Source of the DNA: Silanimonas lenta DSM 16282
GTDB lineage: Bacteria > Pseudomonadota > Gammaproteobacteria > Xanthomonadales > Xanthomonadaceae
DNA: 64,000 bases
Direction of reading: 5' to 3'
Assembly: GCF_000429065.1 (NCBI RefSeq)
Contig: NZ_KE386845.1
Coordinates: 28,216-92,215, forward strand
Under the pieces are notes generated by a model. That model saw only the letters and a list, made by a program, of their open reading frames with translations, had not been told where the DNA came from and did no database searches. A program made the translations under genes and the position numbers. How positions within the stretch are numbered: the first letter of the stretch is position 1; each line of letters starts with the position of its first letter. Below, one piece after another: positions 45,183 to 54,499 of the stretch.

Positions 45183-46157
45183 TCAGTAGCGCATCAGGGC
45201 CGAGCCCCAGGTGAAGCCGCCGCCGAAGGCCTCCATCAGCACCAGCTGGCCGCGCTGCACCCGGCCCGAGCGCACCGCCTCGTCGAGCGCCAGCGGCACC
45301 GAGGCCGCCGAGGTGTTGCCGTGCTTGTGCACGGTGAGCACCACGCGGTCCATCGGCATCTCGAGGCGCTTCGCCGTGGCCTCGATGATGCGCAGGTTGG
45401 CCTGGTGCGGAATCAGCCAGTCGAGCTGGTGCCTGTCGACGCCATTGGCCTCGAGCGCCTCGTCGACCACGCTGTCGAGCGCCTTCACCGCATGCTTGAA
45501 GACCTCGCTGCCCGCCATCAGCACCCGCAGGCCGGCATTCTTCTCGCCTTCCCGGAAGCCGGCCGACACCCCCACCGGGTTGTACAGCAGTTCCTTCTTG
45601 CCGCCATCGGCATGCAGATGGGTGCTGAGGATGCCGGTCTCGGCATCGGCCTTCAGCACCACCGCGCCGGCGCCGTCACCGAACAGCACGCAGGTGTTGC
45701 GGTCGCTCCAGTCGAGCATGCGGGTCAGCGTCTCGGCCCCCACCACCAGCGCGGTCTTCGCCGCACCGCTGCGGATGAACTTGTCGGCAGTGGTGAGGGC
45801 GAAAATGAAGCCCGAGCAGGCGGCGTTGACGTCGAAGGCCGGGCAGCCGTTGGCGCCGAGCCGGGCCTGCAGCAGGCAGGCCGAGCTCGGGAAGACGATG
45901 TCGGGCGTGGTGGTGCCGAGCACGATCAGGTCGAGCTGGTCGGCCGTGACGCCCGCCGCTTCCATCGCCCGCCGGGCGGCCTGCTCGGCGAGGTCCACCG
46001 TGGTCTGCCCCTCGGCGGCGATATGGCGCTGCTGGATGCCGGTGCGCTCGCGGATCCACTGGTCCGAGGTCTCGACCATCTTCTCGAGGTCGGCATTGGT
46101 GAGGATCTTTTCCGGCAGGTAGCTGCCAGTACCGGCGATGCGCGAATAAACGGTCAT
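45183..46157 (-). CDS. fabH: 3-oxoacyl-ACP synthase III
   Basis: 324 residues. Catalytic Cys in [11 protein letters not shown] near residue 113, His in [11 protein letters not shown] and Asn in [12 protein letters not shown]-terminal [14 protein letters not shown]. Starts fatty-acid synthesis from acetyl-CoA and malonyl-ACP. An intrinsic terminator separates it from rpmF, so fabH heads its own transcript. plsX, normally just upstream, is absent. Confidence 0.97.
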   Translation of the reverse strand: MTVYSRIAGTGSYLPEKILTNADLEKMVETSDQWIRERTGIQQRHIAAEGQTTVDLAEQAARRAMEAAGVTADQLDLIVLGTTTPDIVFPSSACLLQARLGANGCPAFDVNAACSGFIFALTTADKFIRSGAAKTALVVGAETLTRMLDWSDRNTCVLFGDGAGAVVLKADAETGILSTHLHADGGKKELLYNPVGVSAGFREGEKNAGLRVLMAGSEVFKHAVKALDSVVDEALEANGVDRHQLDWLIPHQANLRIIEATAKRLEMPMDRVVLTVHKHGNTSAASVPLALDEAVRSGRVQRGQLVLMEAFGGGFTWGSALMRY

Positions 46158-46207
46158 TACTCTGGGGCTCCGGTGCGCCCACCCGTTCGCGGGCGTATGG
46201 GCGCTTC

Positions 46208-46241
46208 GAAAAACGAAACGCGGCGGTTGCTACCGCCGCGT
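46208..46241 (-). terminator. Intrinsic terminator after rpmF
   Basis: Perfect 9-bp stem ACGCGGCGG / CCGCCGCGT with a 6-nt loop (46218-46241), followed on the minus strand by TTCGTTTTTCG. It lies in the 169-nt gap between rpmF and fabH and ends the yceD-rpmF transcript; nothing else coding is seen in that gap. Confidence 0.75.
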
Positions 46242-46326
46242 CATCGTAGGGTGGGCCGCGGAGCGGGCCTTGGCAAGCCCCGCGCACGCCATCCGGACGC
46301 CCGGCGCGTGGCGCCGGGCACGCCGG

Positions 46327-46521
46327 TCACTCGGCGTCGGCGATCTTCGACCTGGTGTCGATGACCTTCTTGCCGCGGTAGAAGCCGTCGGCCGTGACGT
46401 GGTGGCGCAGGTGGGTCTCGCCGCTGGTCGGGTCGGTCGAGAGCTGCTTGGCGGTGAGCGCATCGTGCGAGCGGCGCTGGCCACGACGGGAGGGGGTGAC
46501 GCGGGATTTCTGGACGGCCAT
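46327..46521 (-). CDS. rpmF: Ribosomal protein L32
   Basis: 64 residues, basic. [22 protein letters not shown] is the L32 N-terminus; [17 protein letters not shown] follows. It lacks the CxxC zinc ribbon, as usual in gammaproteobacteria. GGAG lies about 8 nt before the ATG. It follows yceD by 3 nt. Confidence 0.97.
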   Translation of the reverse strand: MAVQKSRVTPSRRGQRRSHDALTAKQLSTDPTSGETHLRHHVTADGFYRGKKVIDTRSKIADAE

Positions 46522-46524
46522 GGG

Positions 46525-47058
46525 TCAATCTCCGAGGGTCTTGCGGCCTTTCAGCGCGGCGAGCGCGGCGAAAGGATGGGTTCCGGGGTGTTCGTCTTCC
46601 ACCGCGGCCGCGGGGTCGTTCCAGACCGCCTCGACCTCGGTGCTGCCGGGCTTCACCGGGAAAGCCGGCACCGCGAGGATCAGTTCGTCCTCGACCAGGT
46701 CCAGGGGATGCAAGGCACCCTCCGGCCCCACCAGCGCGGGCTCCATGCCGGGCGGCAGGGCGCCCTCCTCCGATTCGTCGGCCAGCAGCCCGAGCCGCTG
46801 GCGCACCGATACCGGCAGGAGGAAGCGCTCGAGCGTGCGCTGGCAGGCCAGCGGGAGCTCGGCCTCGGCCACCAGATCGACGGTGGCCTGCCCGGACGGA
46901 TCCCGGCCGAACTCGATCTCGTAGCGGCACTCTCCCTCGGCATCCGCCAGCAGGCCGGCAAGCCGGGCGAAGGCGGACAGCGGGACGCGGCCGGTGAAGA
47001 CACGCCGCGAGGAAACCATCCTCCAGGCGTCCACCACGGAAAGCGAGGTCGCGGACAT
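46525..47058 (-). CDS. yceD: DUF177 (YceD) protein, 23S rRNA accumulation factor
   Basis: 177 residues. The family core ACQRTLERFLLPV and the end segment LDLVEDELILAVPAFPV ... HPFAALAALKGRK match YceD. In E. coli YceD is linked to 23S rRNA accumulation and always precedes rpmF. Here the second half of the usual CxxC pair is missing (ACQRT). Start MSATSLSVVDAW at 47058 fits xanthomonad relatives and lies only about 3 nt past a predicted transcription start. Confidence 0.9.
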   Translation of the reverse strand: MSATSLSVVDAWRMVSSRRVFTGRVPLSAFARLAGLLADAEGECRYEIEFGRDPSGQATVDLVAEAELPLACQRTLERFLLPVSVRQRLGLLADESEEGALPPGMEPALVGPEGALHPLDLVEDELILAVPAFPVKPGSTEVEAVWNDPAAAVEDEHPGTHPFAALAALKGRKTLGD

Positions 47059-47067
47059 AAGCGCGCT

Positions 47068-47096
47068 AGGGTAGCCAGCCCCCCTCCCCCTGTCAA
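47068..47096 (-). promoter_or_regulatory. Sigma-70 promoter of yceD-rpmF with near-leaderless start
   Basis: Minus strand TTGACA (complement of 47091-47096), 17-nt spacer, TACCCT (complement of 47068-47073). The -35 is perfect and the -10 keeps the three key bases. Transcription would begin around 47061, leaving about 3-4 nt before the yceD ATG. Confidence 0.55.
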
Positions 47097-47184
47097 ACCC
47101 GCCACCCCGGCGCCATTCAGCCGCGCCTTGGCGCGATGCGGCATGCGGCGGCACACTGGCCGGGTTCCCCTGCCGGTGCCCCGG

Positions 47185-47667
47185 ATGCCCTCCCTGCTCC
47201 TCGCCCTGCTGGCCGCGGCCGGCCTCGCCTTCGCCTTCCTGCTGCTGCGCGCCCGCGCGCGCCGCCGTCACGAGCGCCGGCTGAAGGAGGTGCTGGACCT
47301 GGCCGATGCGGTACAGGGCCTGCTGGAGACCGCCGGGCAGCGCATGGACGCCTGGAAAGGCGCGGTGGGCCGCCTCGCCGGCGATCTTGGCAACGGCGCG
47401 CAGCGCGCCCTCGACGGCCAGCCGCTGGTGCGCGAGGCCAAACGCGACCTGCTGCAGCACCGGCTGTGGCTGCAGGCCCGCGGGCTTGCCGCCACACCGG
47501 CCGAACTCGAGGCCGCGCTCGCGGCCCTGCGCCGGGTGCAGGCACGCCTGGCCGGCGAACTGGCAGCCCTCGAGGACGCCGGGGCGGCACTCACCGAGGC
47601 CACCGGGGCCGCGCAGGAGGCCGCGCGCCGCGAGCCCCCCGCCCTGCGCCGTCAGGACGCGGACTGA
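47185..47667 (+). CDS. Small membrane-anchored helical protein
   Basis: 160 residues. I do not recognise a family. One N-terminal membrane helix (about 2-22, SLLLALLAAAGLAFAFLLL), a basic stop-transfer (RARARRRHERR), then Ala/Leu/Glu-rich helices (about 30-150) likely to form coiled coils. In-frame upstream Met codons exist at 47143; the one used here puts the membrane segment at the N-terminus. Divergent from yceD; its last 16 nt overlap the convergent glycosyltransferase gene. High composition bias means it could be partly spurious. Confidence 0.55.
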   Translation: MPSLLLALLAAAGLAFAFLLLRARARRRHERRLKEVLDLADAVQGLLETAGQRMDAWKGAVGRLAGDLGNGAQRALDGQPLVREAKRDLLQHRLWLQARGLAATPAELEAALAALRRVQARLAGELAALEDAGAALTEATGAAQEAARREPPALRRQDAD

Positions 47668-49217
47668 ACGGCCCCGGCAGCGATCGGCCGGATCGTGCAG
47701 GCCGCCCCGGCTTCCCCGGCCTCGCCGCGGATGCCGCGGTAGATCCAGAAGCGCTTGCCAGCGCCAGGGCCCGGCACCTCCGCCACCGGCTCGAGGGCCT
47801 CGAACCAGCGGCAGGCGCGGCGCAGCCACGGTTCGCGCTCGCGCTCCGGGGTTTCCTCCACCTCGAACACCAGCCAGGCCCGGCGCCCCGGGGCGAGGGC
47901 GGCGATGCCGGCCTCGTCATAGCCCCAGGCGGCGAGCTGCGCGGCCCGGCCGTGCTTGTGGTTGTTCCAGTGATCGAGCACGAAGACCTCGCGCCGCCGC
48001 AGGCCGAAGGCGAGCTGGGCCGCCGGCATGAAGTGGTCGGCCACCACCGCGTCGCCCGGCGCCACCCGCGGGGCCAGCGCCGCGGTGAGTTCGGGCCAGC
48101 CGGCGAAATTGTCCGGGTAGAGCGCCGTGCCCGCGGTGCGCGCGGTGAGCGTCGGACTGGCCGGCACCGCCAGGGCCGCCAGCATCGCCAGCGTGCCGGC
48201 GGCGGCGAGCCCGGCCGCCCAGGGTGCGAGCCGGCGGGCGAAGCGGTACCGGGCTTCGTCGAGCATTCCGGGCAGCAGCACCGCCGCCAGCAGATAGGCC
48301 GGCAGCGGCCAGTGCAGCGAGAATCGGGCGCGGTCGACGAAGGGGGCGAAGGCGGCATAGAACAGCCAGAGCACGCCGCCCGCGACGGCGAGGAAACGGG
48401 CGCCGGGCACTGCCGGGCGGCGCCAGCCCCGCCACAGGGCGAGGGCCAGCAGGCCATAGAGCAGCGGCGTGGTGATGATGGCCTGTAGCAGGGGCTGGGC
48501 AAGGCCCCGGGCCTGGAACTGCCAGGGATGGCGGTCGAGCAGATGGAAGCGCAGCCCGGCGGCCTCGGCGCCGAGGTTGTAGTGCAGGAGCGGCCACCAG
48601 GCCAGCGCGCCGGCGGCCAGCGCCAGCCAGAGGCGGGGCTCGCGGCGCAGGCCCCAGCCTCCGGCGGCCAGGACGCCCAGCGCCCCGGCCACGAGGAGGG
48701 GCAGAAAGCGGTAGTGGGCCAGCGCCCCCAGCCCCAGGGCGAAGGCGAGCTGAACGAAATGGCACGTCGGAATCGCCCTCTCGCGATGGGCGAGCAGGGC
48801 GAGCATCGCATCGGCCGCCAGCAGGCCGGCGAAGGTGAGCAGGGCATCGGGCAGGGCGAGCAGGCCCATCGGCACCAGCAGCGGCAGGGGCAGGCTCCAG
48901 AGCGCGGCACGCCAGGCCTGTGCCTCGCCGCCGATTCGCCGCGCCATGCGCCACACCAGCCAGGGCAGGGCGGCCCCGAGCAGCAGCGTGGGCAGGCGAA
49001 GCCCGAGCGGATGTTCGCCGAGGGCCGCCATGCCGAGCGCGATGGTCGCTGCAATGCCCCCGGGGAGGTCGGAATAGGCCCAGGCCGGATGCCGCGCCTC
49101 CCAGGCGTAGAAGGCCTCGTCGCCGAACAGCGGCAGCGTGGCGGCCAGCAGCAGTTTGGCCAGCAGCAGTCCCCCCCAGGCCAGCAGGAACTTCACGCGC
49201 AGCGCCGCTGGCGCCAT
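47652..49217 (-). CDS. ArnT-like membrane glycosyltransferase (GT39/GT83 type)
   Basis: 521 residues with about 10-12 membrane helices. The first periplasmic loop carries FGDEAFYAWEARHPAWAYSDLPGG, the Asp-Glu motif typical of polyprenyl-phosphate-sugar dependent transferases such as ArnT. A C-terminal soluble domain (about 400-521) follows. It probably adds a sugar to lipid A, a glycan or a protein on the periplasmic face; substrate unknown. Start at 49217 (MAPAALRVKFL); a Met at 49256 is possible but would overlap the divergent MoxR start. Confidence 0.85.
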   Translation of the reverse strand: MAPAALRVKFLLAWGGLLLAKLLLAATLPLFGDEAFYAWEARHPAWAYSDLPGGIAATIALGMAALGEHPLGLRLPTLLLGAALPWLVWRMARRIGGEAQAWRAALWSLPLPLLVPMGLLALPDALLTFAGLLAADAMLALLAHRERAIPTCHFVQLAFALGLGALAHYRFLPLLVAGALGVLAAGGWGLRREPRLWLALAAGALAWWPLLHYNLGAEAAGLRFHLLDRHPWQFQARGLAQPLLQAIITTPLLYGLLALALWRGWRRPAVPGARFLAVAGGVLWLFYAAFAPFVDRARFSLHWPLPAYLLAAVLLPGMLDEARYRFARRLAPWAAGLAAAGTLAMLAALAVPASPTLTARTAGTALYPDNFAGWPELTAALAPRVAPGDAVVADHFMPAAQLAFGLRRREVFVLDHWNNHKHGRAAQLAAWGYDEAGIAALAPGRRAWLVFEVEETPEREREPWLRRACRWFEALEPVAEVPGPGAGKRFWIYRGIRGEAGEAGAACTIRPIAAGAVQSAS

Positions 49218-49254
49218 GCCAGACTCGTCTCCTCTCGCCGTCTCCGCGATCCCC

Positions 49255-50208
49255 ATGCACGCCCCCCCGAAATCGGCCGCCATCCTACCTGCCGACGCCC
49301 TCGAGGCCCTGCACGCCGCGATCGGGCAGGTGAATGCCCTGGTGCTCGGCAAGCCGCGCGAGGTGCGGCTCGCCTTCACCGCCCTGCTCGCCGGCGGCCA
49401 CCTGCTGGTGGAGGACCTGCCCGGCCTCGGCAAGACCACGCTGGCGCGGGCCCTCGCCGCCACCCTCGGCCTCGAGTTCCAGCGCATGCAGTTCACCGCC
49501 GACCTGCTGCCCTCCGACATCCTCGGGGTTTCGGTCTACGACCAGGGCGAGCGCGGCTTCCGCTTCCACCCCGGCCCGGTGTTCACCCAGCTGCTGCTGG
49601 CCGACGAGATCAACCGCGCCCCGCCGCGCACCCAGAGCGCGCTGCTGGAGGCCATGGCCGAGCACCAGGTGAGCGTGGACGGCGTCTCGCACCGCCTGCC
49701 CGCCCCCTTCTTCGTCATCGCCACCCAGAACCCGGTCGATCTCTCCGGCACCTTCCCCCTGCCCGATTCGCAGCTCGACCGCTTCCTGCTGCGGCTCTCC
49801 ATGGGCTATCCGGATGCCGCGGCGGAGCGCGCCATGCTGGCCGGCCGCGACCGCCGGCTGATGATCAACGAGACACTGCCGCGGCTCGGCGCCGAGGACG
49901 TGCTGGCCCTGCAGAAGGCGGTGGACGGCGTGCACGCCAGCGAGGCCCTGCTCGACTACGTGCAGGCCCTGCTGGCCGAGAGCCGCCGCCACCCCGGCGT
50001 GCGCGTGGGCCTCTCGCCGCGTGCCGGCCTCGCCCTGCTGCGCGGCGCCCGCGCCCATGCCCTGCTGCTCGGCCGCGCCCATGTGCTGCCCGAGGACGTG
50101 CAGGCCCTGTTCGTGCCGGTGGCGGCGCACCGCCTGGTGGCCGATGCCGAGGGCACGGGCCGCGATGCGCTGGCCGCCGCCATCCTGGGGGCGGTGAAGG
50201 TCGACTGA
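49255..50208 (+). CDS. MoxR-family AAA ATPase
   Basis: 317 residues. Walker A PGLGKTT (57-62), Walker B LLLADEINRAPPRTQSALLEAM, Sensor 1 IATQNPVDLSGTFPLPDSQLDRF, and the C-terminal lid. MoxR ATPases act as chaperones that remodel or activate partners, often with DUF58 and von Willebrand or transglutaminase proteins, as here. The next gene begins 4 nt later. Start at MHAPPKSA; a Met 39 nt upstream would overlap the divergent glycosyltransferase. Confidence 0.92.
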   Translation: MHAPPKSAAILPADALEALHAAIGQVNALVLGKPREVRLAFTALLAGGHLLVEDLPGLGKTTLARALAATLGLEFQRMQFTADLLPSDILGVSVYDQGERGFRFHPGPVFTQLLLADEINRAPPRTQSALLEAMAEHQVSVDGVSHRLPAPFFVIATQNPVDLSGTFPLPDSQLDRFLLRLSMGYPDAAAERAMLAGRDRRLMINETLPRLGAEDVLALQKAVDGVHASEALLDYVQALLAESRRHPGVRVGLSPRAGLALLRGARAHALLLGRAHVLPEDVQALFVPVAAHRLVADAEGTGRDALAAAILGAVKVD

Positions 50209-50212
50209 GCCC

Positions 50213-51178
50213 ATGCCTTCGCCGGACGGCCAGGCCCGGGGCCTCGACCGCTGGCTCGCCCGCCTGCCCTTCGTGCGCGGCCGGCAGCCCGAAGCCCTGC
50301 CGCTCACCCTCGACCGCAGGCGCATCTACGTGCTGCCGACGCGGCTCGGCCTGCTCGCCGGCGGGCTTTTGCTGGCCATGCTGCTCGGCGCGCTCAACTA
50401 CAACAACAACCCCGGCCTGATGCTGGCCTTCCTGCTGGCGGCCGTGGTGCACAACGGCGTGGTGCAGGCTCACCTCCGGCTCTCCGGCCTGCGCCTCGTC
50501 GGCTTCTCCGCCGCCCCGGTGACGGCCGGCGAGACGCTCGACGTGCGCATCCGCTTCGCGCCGGGCAGCCGCACGCGCGAGGGCGTGCGGCTGGAGATCG
50601 TCGGCGGCCCGGCAGCCCGCCGCGACGACGCAGCCGGCGAATGGCGGCTTTCCGTGCCCACCCGGCGCCGCGGCCTGCACGATCTCGGCCGGCTCAGGAT
50701 CTCCACCACCCGGCCGCTGGGCCTCGCCCAGGCCTGGAGCTGGTGGTGGCCGGCCCAGCGCCTGCTGGTGTATCCGGCGCCCGAACGCGGCGGCCCGCCC
50801 CTGCCGGGCGCCGAGGGCCCGGGCCAGCCGCGGCCCTATCCCGGACGCAGCGGCGAGGACACCCATCACCTGCGCGACTACCGCACGGGCGATGCGCCGC
50901 GGCAGATCGCCTGGCGCGCCAGCGCCCGCCTCGACCGGCTGGTGGTGCGGGAATACGAAACCGGCGCCAGCCGCGACGTGCGGCTCGCCTGGGAGGCCCT
51001 GCGCCACCTGCCCTACGAGGCACGCATCGCCCGGCTCGCCCGCTGGGTGGACGAGGCCGAGCGCGAAGGCCGCCGTTACCGTCTAGAACTGCCCGGCGAG
51101 GTGCTGGGCCCGGCGCGCGGAGCCGAACACCGCCATGCCTGCCTGCGGGCGCTGGCCCTGCTACCGGAGGCCGTGTGA
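50213..51178 (+). CDS. DUF58 membrane protein, MoxR partner
   Basis: 321 residues. Two membrane helices near residues 45-80 (LGLLAGGLLLAMLLGALNYNNNPGLMLAFLLAAVVHNGVV), then the DUF58 signature SGEDTHHLRDYRTGDAPRQIAWRASARLDRLVVREYE near residues 219-250. DUF58 proteins accompany MoxR ATPases and usually contain a von Willebrand-like part; here the protein ends soon after the motif. Its stop overlaps the next GTG start (GTGA). Confidence 0.9.
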   Translation: MPSPDGQARGLDRWLARLPFVRGRQPEALPLTLDRRRIYVLPTRLGLLAGGLLLAMLLGALNYNNNPGLMLAFLLAAVVHNGVVQAHLRLSGLRLVGFSAAPVTAGETLDVRIRFAPGSRTREGVRLEIVGGPAARRDDAAGEWRLSVPTRRRGLHDLGRLRISTTRPLGLAQAWSWWWPAQRLLVYPAPERGGPPLPGAEGPGQPRPYPGRSGEDTHHLRDYRTGDAPRQIAWRASARLDRLVVREYETGASRDVRLAWEALRHLPYEARIARLARWVDEAEREGRRYRLELPGEVLGPARGAEHRHACLRALALLPEAV

Positions 51179-53133
51179 GCCAGGCGTCACCGCCCCCGCT
51201 GCTCGTCCCCCCACTGCGCCTGAGCGTGGTACTGGCGGTGCTGGCCGCCGCCCTGCCCCTGCTGCTGCAGCTGCCCGGTACGGCGGCCGCGGGCATCGCC
51301 GCCGTGGCCCTGGTCTCGGCCGCCAGCGCCCTGCGCCGTCCGCTGCCGGCCGCGCTGCGGGTGCTGCTGGTGCCGCTGATCGCCGGGGCGGTGCTGGTGG
51401 GCTTCGGCTTCCGGGTCGGCCGCGATGCCGGCAGCGCCCTGATGCTCGCCATGCTGGTGCTGAAACTGGCCGAACTGCGCGGGCCCGACGACGCCCGGCG
51501 GGTGCTGGCCTATGCCCTGTTCGCCCCCTTCGCCGCCTTCCTCCAGGACCAGGGCCCGCTCACCCTGCTGCTCGGCCTGGCGGGCGCCCTGGCCCTGCTC
51601 TGGGCCCTGGCGCGGCTGGAGCGGGCGCCCGAGCCGCCCCTGCCGCTGCGCCGGGAGCTCGCCGGGCTGGGCCAGGCCGTGCTGCTCGCCCTGCCGCTGG
51701 CGGCGGTGGGCTTCTGGCTGTTCCCGCGCCTGCCGGGCCCGCTCTGGGGCCTGCCGGAGAATGCCCTGGCGAGCACCGGCATCAGCGAATCGATGTCGCC
51801 CGGCGACTGGATCGACCTGATGGCCAACGACCGTCCCGCCTTCCGGGTGCGGTTCGAGGGCCCCGTGCCGCCCATCGAGACCCTGTACTGGCGTGGCCCG
51901 GTCCTCACCCGCTTCGACGGCCGCACCTGGCGGCGCAACGAATGGCTGGCCGGGCTGCCCGCCCCGGCGCTGGAGACGGGCGAAGGCCCGGGCATTGCCT
52001 ACACCCTCACCCTCGAACCCACCGAACGGCGTTACGTGTTCGCGCTGGAATCACCCGCCGGCTGGCCGCCGGGGCTGGTGCTGGGCGGCGATGCCACCCT
52101 GGTGGCACGCGAGCCGCTGCGCAACCTCTCGCAGCACCGGTTGCGGGCGCTGCCGGCCAGGCCCTACGAACCGGTGCTGCGCCCGGAATGGCGGCAGGCC
52201 CTGCTCGCCCTGCCCGAAGGCTTCAATCCACGCACCCTGCGACTTGCCCGGGAATGGCGGCAGGAAGCCGCGAACGACCACGCCTACATCGGGCGCGTGC
52301 TCGGCTGGTTCAATGCCGAGCACGCCTACGACCTCGCTGCCCCCCCGCTTGGCCGGCACACCGCCGACGAATTCCTGTTCGACACCCGTACCGGCTTCTG
52401 TGAGCACTTCGCCTCGGCCTTCGTCATCCTGATGCGCGGCGCCGGCATCCCGGCGCGGGTAGTCACCGGTTACGCCGGCGGCGTGCCGAACCGCGTTGGC
52501 GGCTACTGGGTGGTGCGGCAGATGGATGCCCATGCCTGGGCCGAGGTGTGGCTGGAGGGCGAAGGCTGGGTGCGGGTGGACCCCACCGCCTACGTGGCCC
52601 CGGAGCGCATCTTCGATACGCTCGACCAGCGCCTCGGCAGCGGCCTTGCCGCCCCCCTGCGCCCGGTCTTCGACTTCGGCGACAGCCTGCGCGAGGCCTG
52701 GAACCGCTTCGTGCTGCGCTACGACGCCGTGCGCCAGACCGAACTCCTGCAGTCACTGGGCTGGCGCGGGGCCGATGCCCTGGCCGTGGGCCAGGCCTTC
52801 CTGCTGGCCGCCGGGCTGGCCCTGGCGCTCACCCTCGCCCTGCTGCTGCGCGGCCGGCCGCGCGAGCCGGATCCGCTGCTGCGCGCCTGGCGCCGCTTCC
52901 TGCGCCGCTGCGCCCGGCTCGGCGTGACGAAAGCCGAGACCGAGCCGGCGGGGGTCTTCCTCGCCCGCCTTGCCGAACGGCAGCCCGCCGCCGCCCGCAG
53001 CGCCGCGCCGCTCGTCGCGGCCTTCGTGTCCCTGCGCTATGCGCCGCCGTCAGGCACGGCCGACGCCCGGCACGAGCGCGCGGCCCTGGTCCGCGCCCTG
53101 CGCCGCTGGCGCCCGCCACGCACGGCGGCCTAG
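51175..53133 (+). CDS. Membrane-bound transglutaminase-like protease (DUF3488/TgpA type)
   Basis: 652 residues. About six N-terminal membrane helices (to residue ~185), a transglutaminase fold with Cys409 (TGFCEHFASAF), His453 (DAHAWAEVW) and Asp469 (VRVDPTA), and a further membrane helix near 540-560 before a cytoplasmic C-terminus. Same layout as TgpA of Pseudomonas, essential there and thought to act on a periplasmic target. GTG start at 51175. Its TAG stop overlaps the HIT gene's TAG in the shared CTAG at 53130-53133. Confidence 0.92.
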   Translation: MSQASPPPLLVPPLRLSVVLAVLAAALPLLLQLPGTAAAGIAAVALVSAASALRRPLPAALRVLLVPLIAGAVLVGFGFRVGRDAGSALMLAMLVLKLAELRGPDDARRVLAYALFAPFAAFLQDQGPLTLLLGLAGALALLWALARLERAPEPPLPLRRELAGLGQAVLLALPLAAVGFWLFPRLPGPLWGLPENALASTGISESMSPGDWIDLMANDRPAFRVRFEGPVPPIETLYWRGPVLTRFDGRTWRRNEWLAGLPAPALETGEGPGIAYTLTLEPTERRYVFALESPAGWPPGLVLGGDATLVAREPLRNLSQHRLRALPARPYEPVLRPEWRQALLALPEGFNPRTLRLAREWRQEAANDHAYIGRVLGWFNAEHAYDLAAPPLGRHTADEFLFDTRTGFCEHFASAFVILMRGAGIPARVVTGYAGGVPNRVGGYWVVRQMDAHAWAEVWLEGEGWVRVDPTAYVAPERIFDTLDQRLGSGLAAPLRPVFDFGDSLREAWNRFVLRYDAVRQTELLQSLGWRGADALAVGQAFLLAAGLALALTLALLLRGRPREPDPLLRAWRRFLRRCARLGVTKAETEPAGVFLARLAERQPAAARSAAPLVAAFVSLRYAPPSGTADARHERAALVRALRRWRPPRTAA

Positions 53134-53474
53134 CCCGGCGGCCAGGAAAGGGCGCGGCCAGCGAGCAGATGCAGGTGGATGTGGAACACCGTCTGCCCGC
53201 CATCGCCATTGCAGTTCATCACCACCCGGTAGCCGTCCTCGGCGAAGCCCTGCGCCCGGGCATAGGCAGCGGCCGCCAGCATCAGGCGCCCGAGCAGCTC
53301 GGCGTGCTCGGGGCCGGCATCATCGAGGGTGGCGATCGGCGTCTTGGGGATGAACAGCACGTGCACCGGCGCCTTCGGTGCGATGTCGCGGAAGGCGAGC
53401 ACATGCTCATCCTCGTAAACGATGTCGGCAGGGATCTCGCGGCGGATGATCTTGCTGAAGATGGTCTCGGACAT
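53130..53474 (-). CDS. HIT-family nucleotide-binding protein (HinT-like)
   Basis: 114 residues. The histidine-triad motif HIHLHLL and the N-terminal SKIIRREIPADIVYEDEHVLAFRDI are characteristic. HinT proteins hydrolyse adenosine phosphoramidates such as AMP-lysine. AGGAG precedes the ATG by 7 nt. It lies 73 nt downstream of recR on the same strand. Confidence 0.94.
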   Translation of the reverse strand: MSETIFSKIIRREIPADIVYEDEHVLAFRDIAPKAPVHVLFIPKTPIATLDDAGPEHAELLGRLMLAAAAYARAQGFAEDGYRVVMNCNGDGGQTVFHIHLHLLAGRALSWPPG

Positions 53475-53547
53475 GTCGGATCTCCTCACGGGCGCCGGCG
53501 AGGATGCCAGCGCCGACGGGGACCGGGTAGCCGGCAGATCCCGCGCC

Positions 53548-54147
53548 TCAACCCGGCGCCTCGCTGCGCTGGCCGAAGGCATGCGCCAGCGTGCCGCGGT
53601 CGACGTACTCCAGCTCGCCGCCGAGCGGCAGGCCCTGGGCGAGCCGGCTCGGCGTGACGCCGGCCGCGCGCGCCATCTGCGCGAGGTAGTGCGCGGTGGC
53701 CTCGCCTTCCACCGTGGGATTGGTGGCGATGATCATCTCCCGCACCTCACCGGCACCGAGGCGCTGCGCGAGGAGCTCGAGCCCGAGCTGGCGCGGGCCG
53801 ATGCCGTCCAGCGGCGAGAGCCGGCCCTGCAGCACGAAGTACAGGCCCCGGTAGCCGGTGGCCTGCTCGATGGCGAGGCGGTCGGCCGGCGTCTCCACCA
53901 CGCAGAGCACGCTGCGGTCACGCGCCGGGCTGGCGCAGATCGCGCAGACCTCGGCCTCGGAAAAATCGCGGCACTGGGCGCAGTGGCGGATGCCCGCCAT
54001 CGCCGCCTGCAGGCGCTCGGCCAGCCGCAGTGCGCCCTCGCGGTCGCGCTCCAGCAGGTGGTAGGCCATGCGCTGGGCGCTCTTCGCCCCGACGCCGGGC
54101 AGTACCCGCAGACCTTCGATCAGCTGCTCGAGCAGGCTTGCGCCCAT
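53548..54147 (-). CDS. recR: Recombination mediator RecR
   Basis: 199 residues, the family length. N-terminal helix-hairpin-helix ([20 protein letters not shown]), Cys4 zinc finger ([20 protein letters not shown]), and the Toprim domain with [26 protein letters not shown]. Works with RecO (also here) to load RecA at gaps. Follows ybaB in the dnaX-ybaB-recR order; gap 25 nt. Confidence 0.97.
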   Translation of the reverse strand: MGASLLEQLIEGLRVLPGVGAKSAQRMAYHLLERDREGALRLAERLQAAMAGIRHCAQCRDFSEAEVCAICASPARDRSVLCVVETPADRLAIEQATGYRGLYFVLQGRLSPLDGIGPRQLGLELLAQRLGAGEVREMIIATNPTVEGEATAHYLAQMARAAGVTPSRLAQGLPLGGELEYVDRGTLAHAFGQRSEAPG

Positions 54148-54172
54148 GCGCCCGCGACCGCCGCCCGCCGGC

Positions 54173-54496
54173 TCAGAACAGGCCGCGCAGGCCCGGCGGA
54201 ATCGGCATGCCGGCGGTCGCCGCCTGCATGCGCTTCGCCGATTCCTCGTTGACCTTGGCCACGGCCTCGTTCAGGGCCACCAGCAGCAGGTCCTCCAGCA
54301 TCTCGGCATCGCCGAGCGCCTGCGGATCGACGTGCACCCTGCGGGCCTCGAACTTGCCGGAGAGCGTCACGCTGACGAGGCCGCCGCCGGCGCTGCCGGT
54401 GACTTCCAGCGCAGCGAGTTCCTCCTGCGCCTTCTTCATGTTGTCCTGCATGCGCTGCGCCATCTGCATGGCCTGCGCGATGTTGCCCTTGAACAT
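54173..54496 (-). CDS. ybaB: YbaB/EbfC nucleoid-associated protein
   Basis: 107 residues. [54 protein letters not shown] is typical YbaB. Binds DNA as a dimer. Start is 3 nt after the dnaX stop. Confidence 0.96.
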   Translation of the reverse strand: MFKGNIAQAMQMAQRMQDNMKKAQEELAALEVTGSAGGGLVSVTLSGKFEARRVHVDPQALGDAEMLEDLLLVALNEAVAKVNEESAKRMQAATAGMPIPPGLRGLF

Positions 54497-54499
54497 GGC

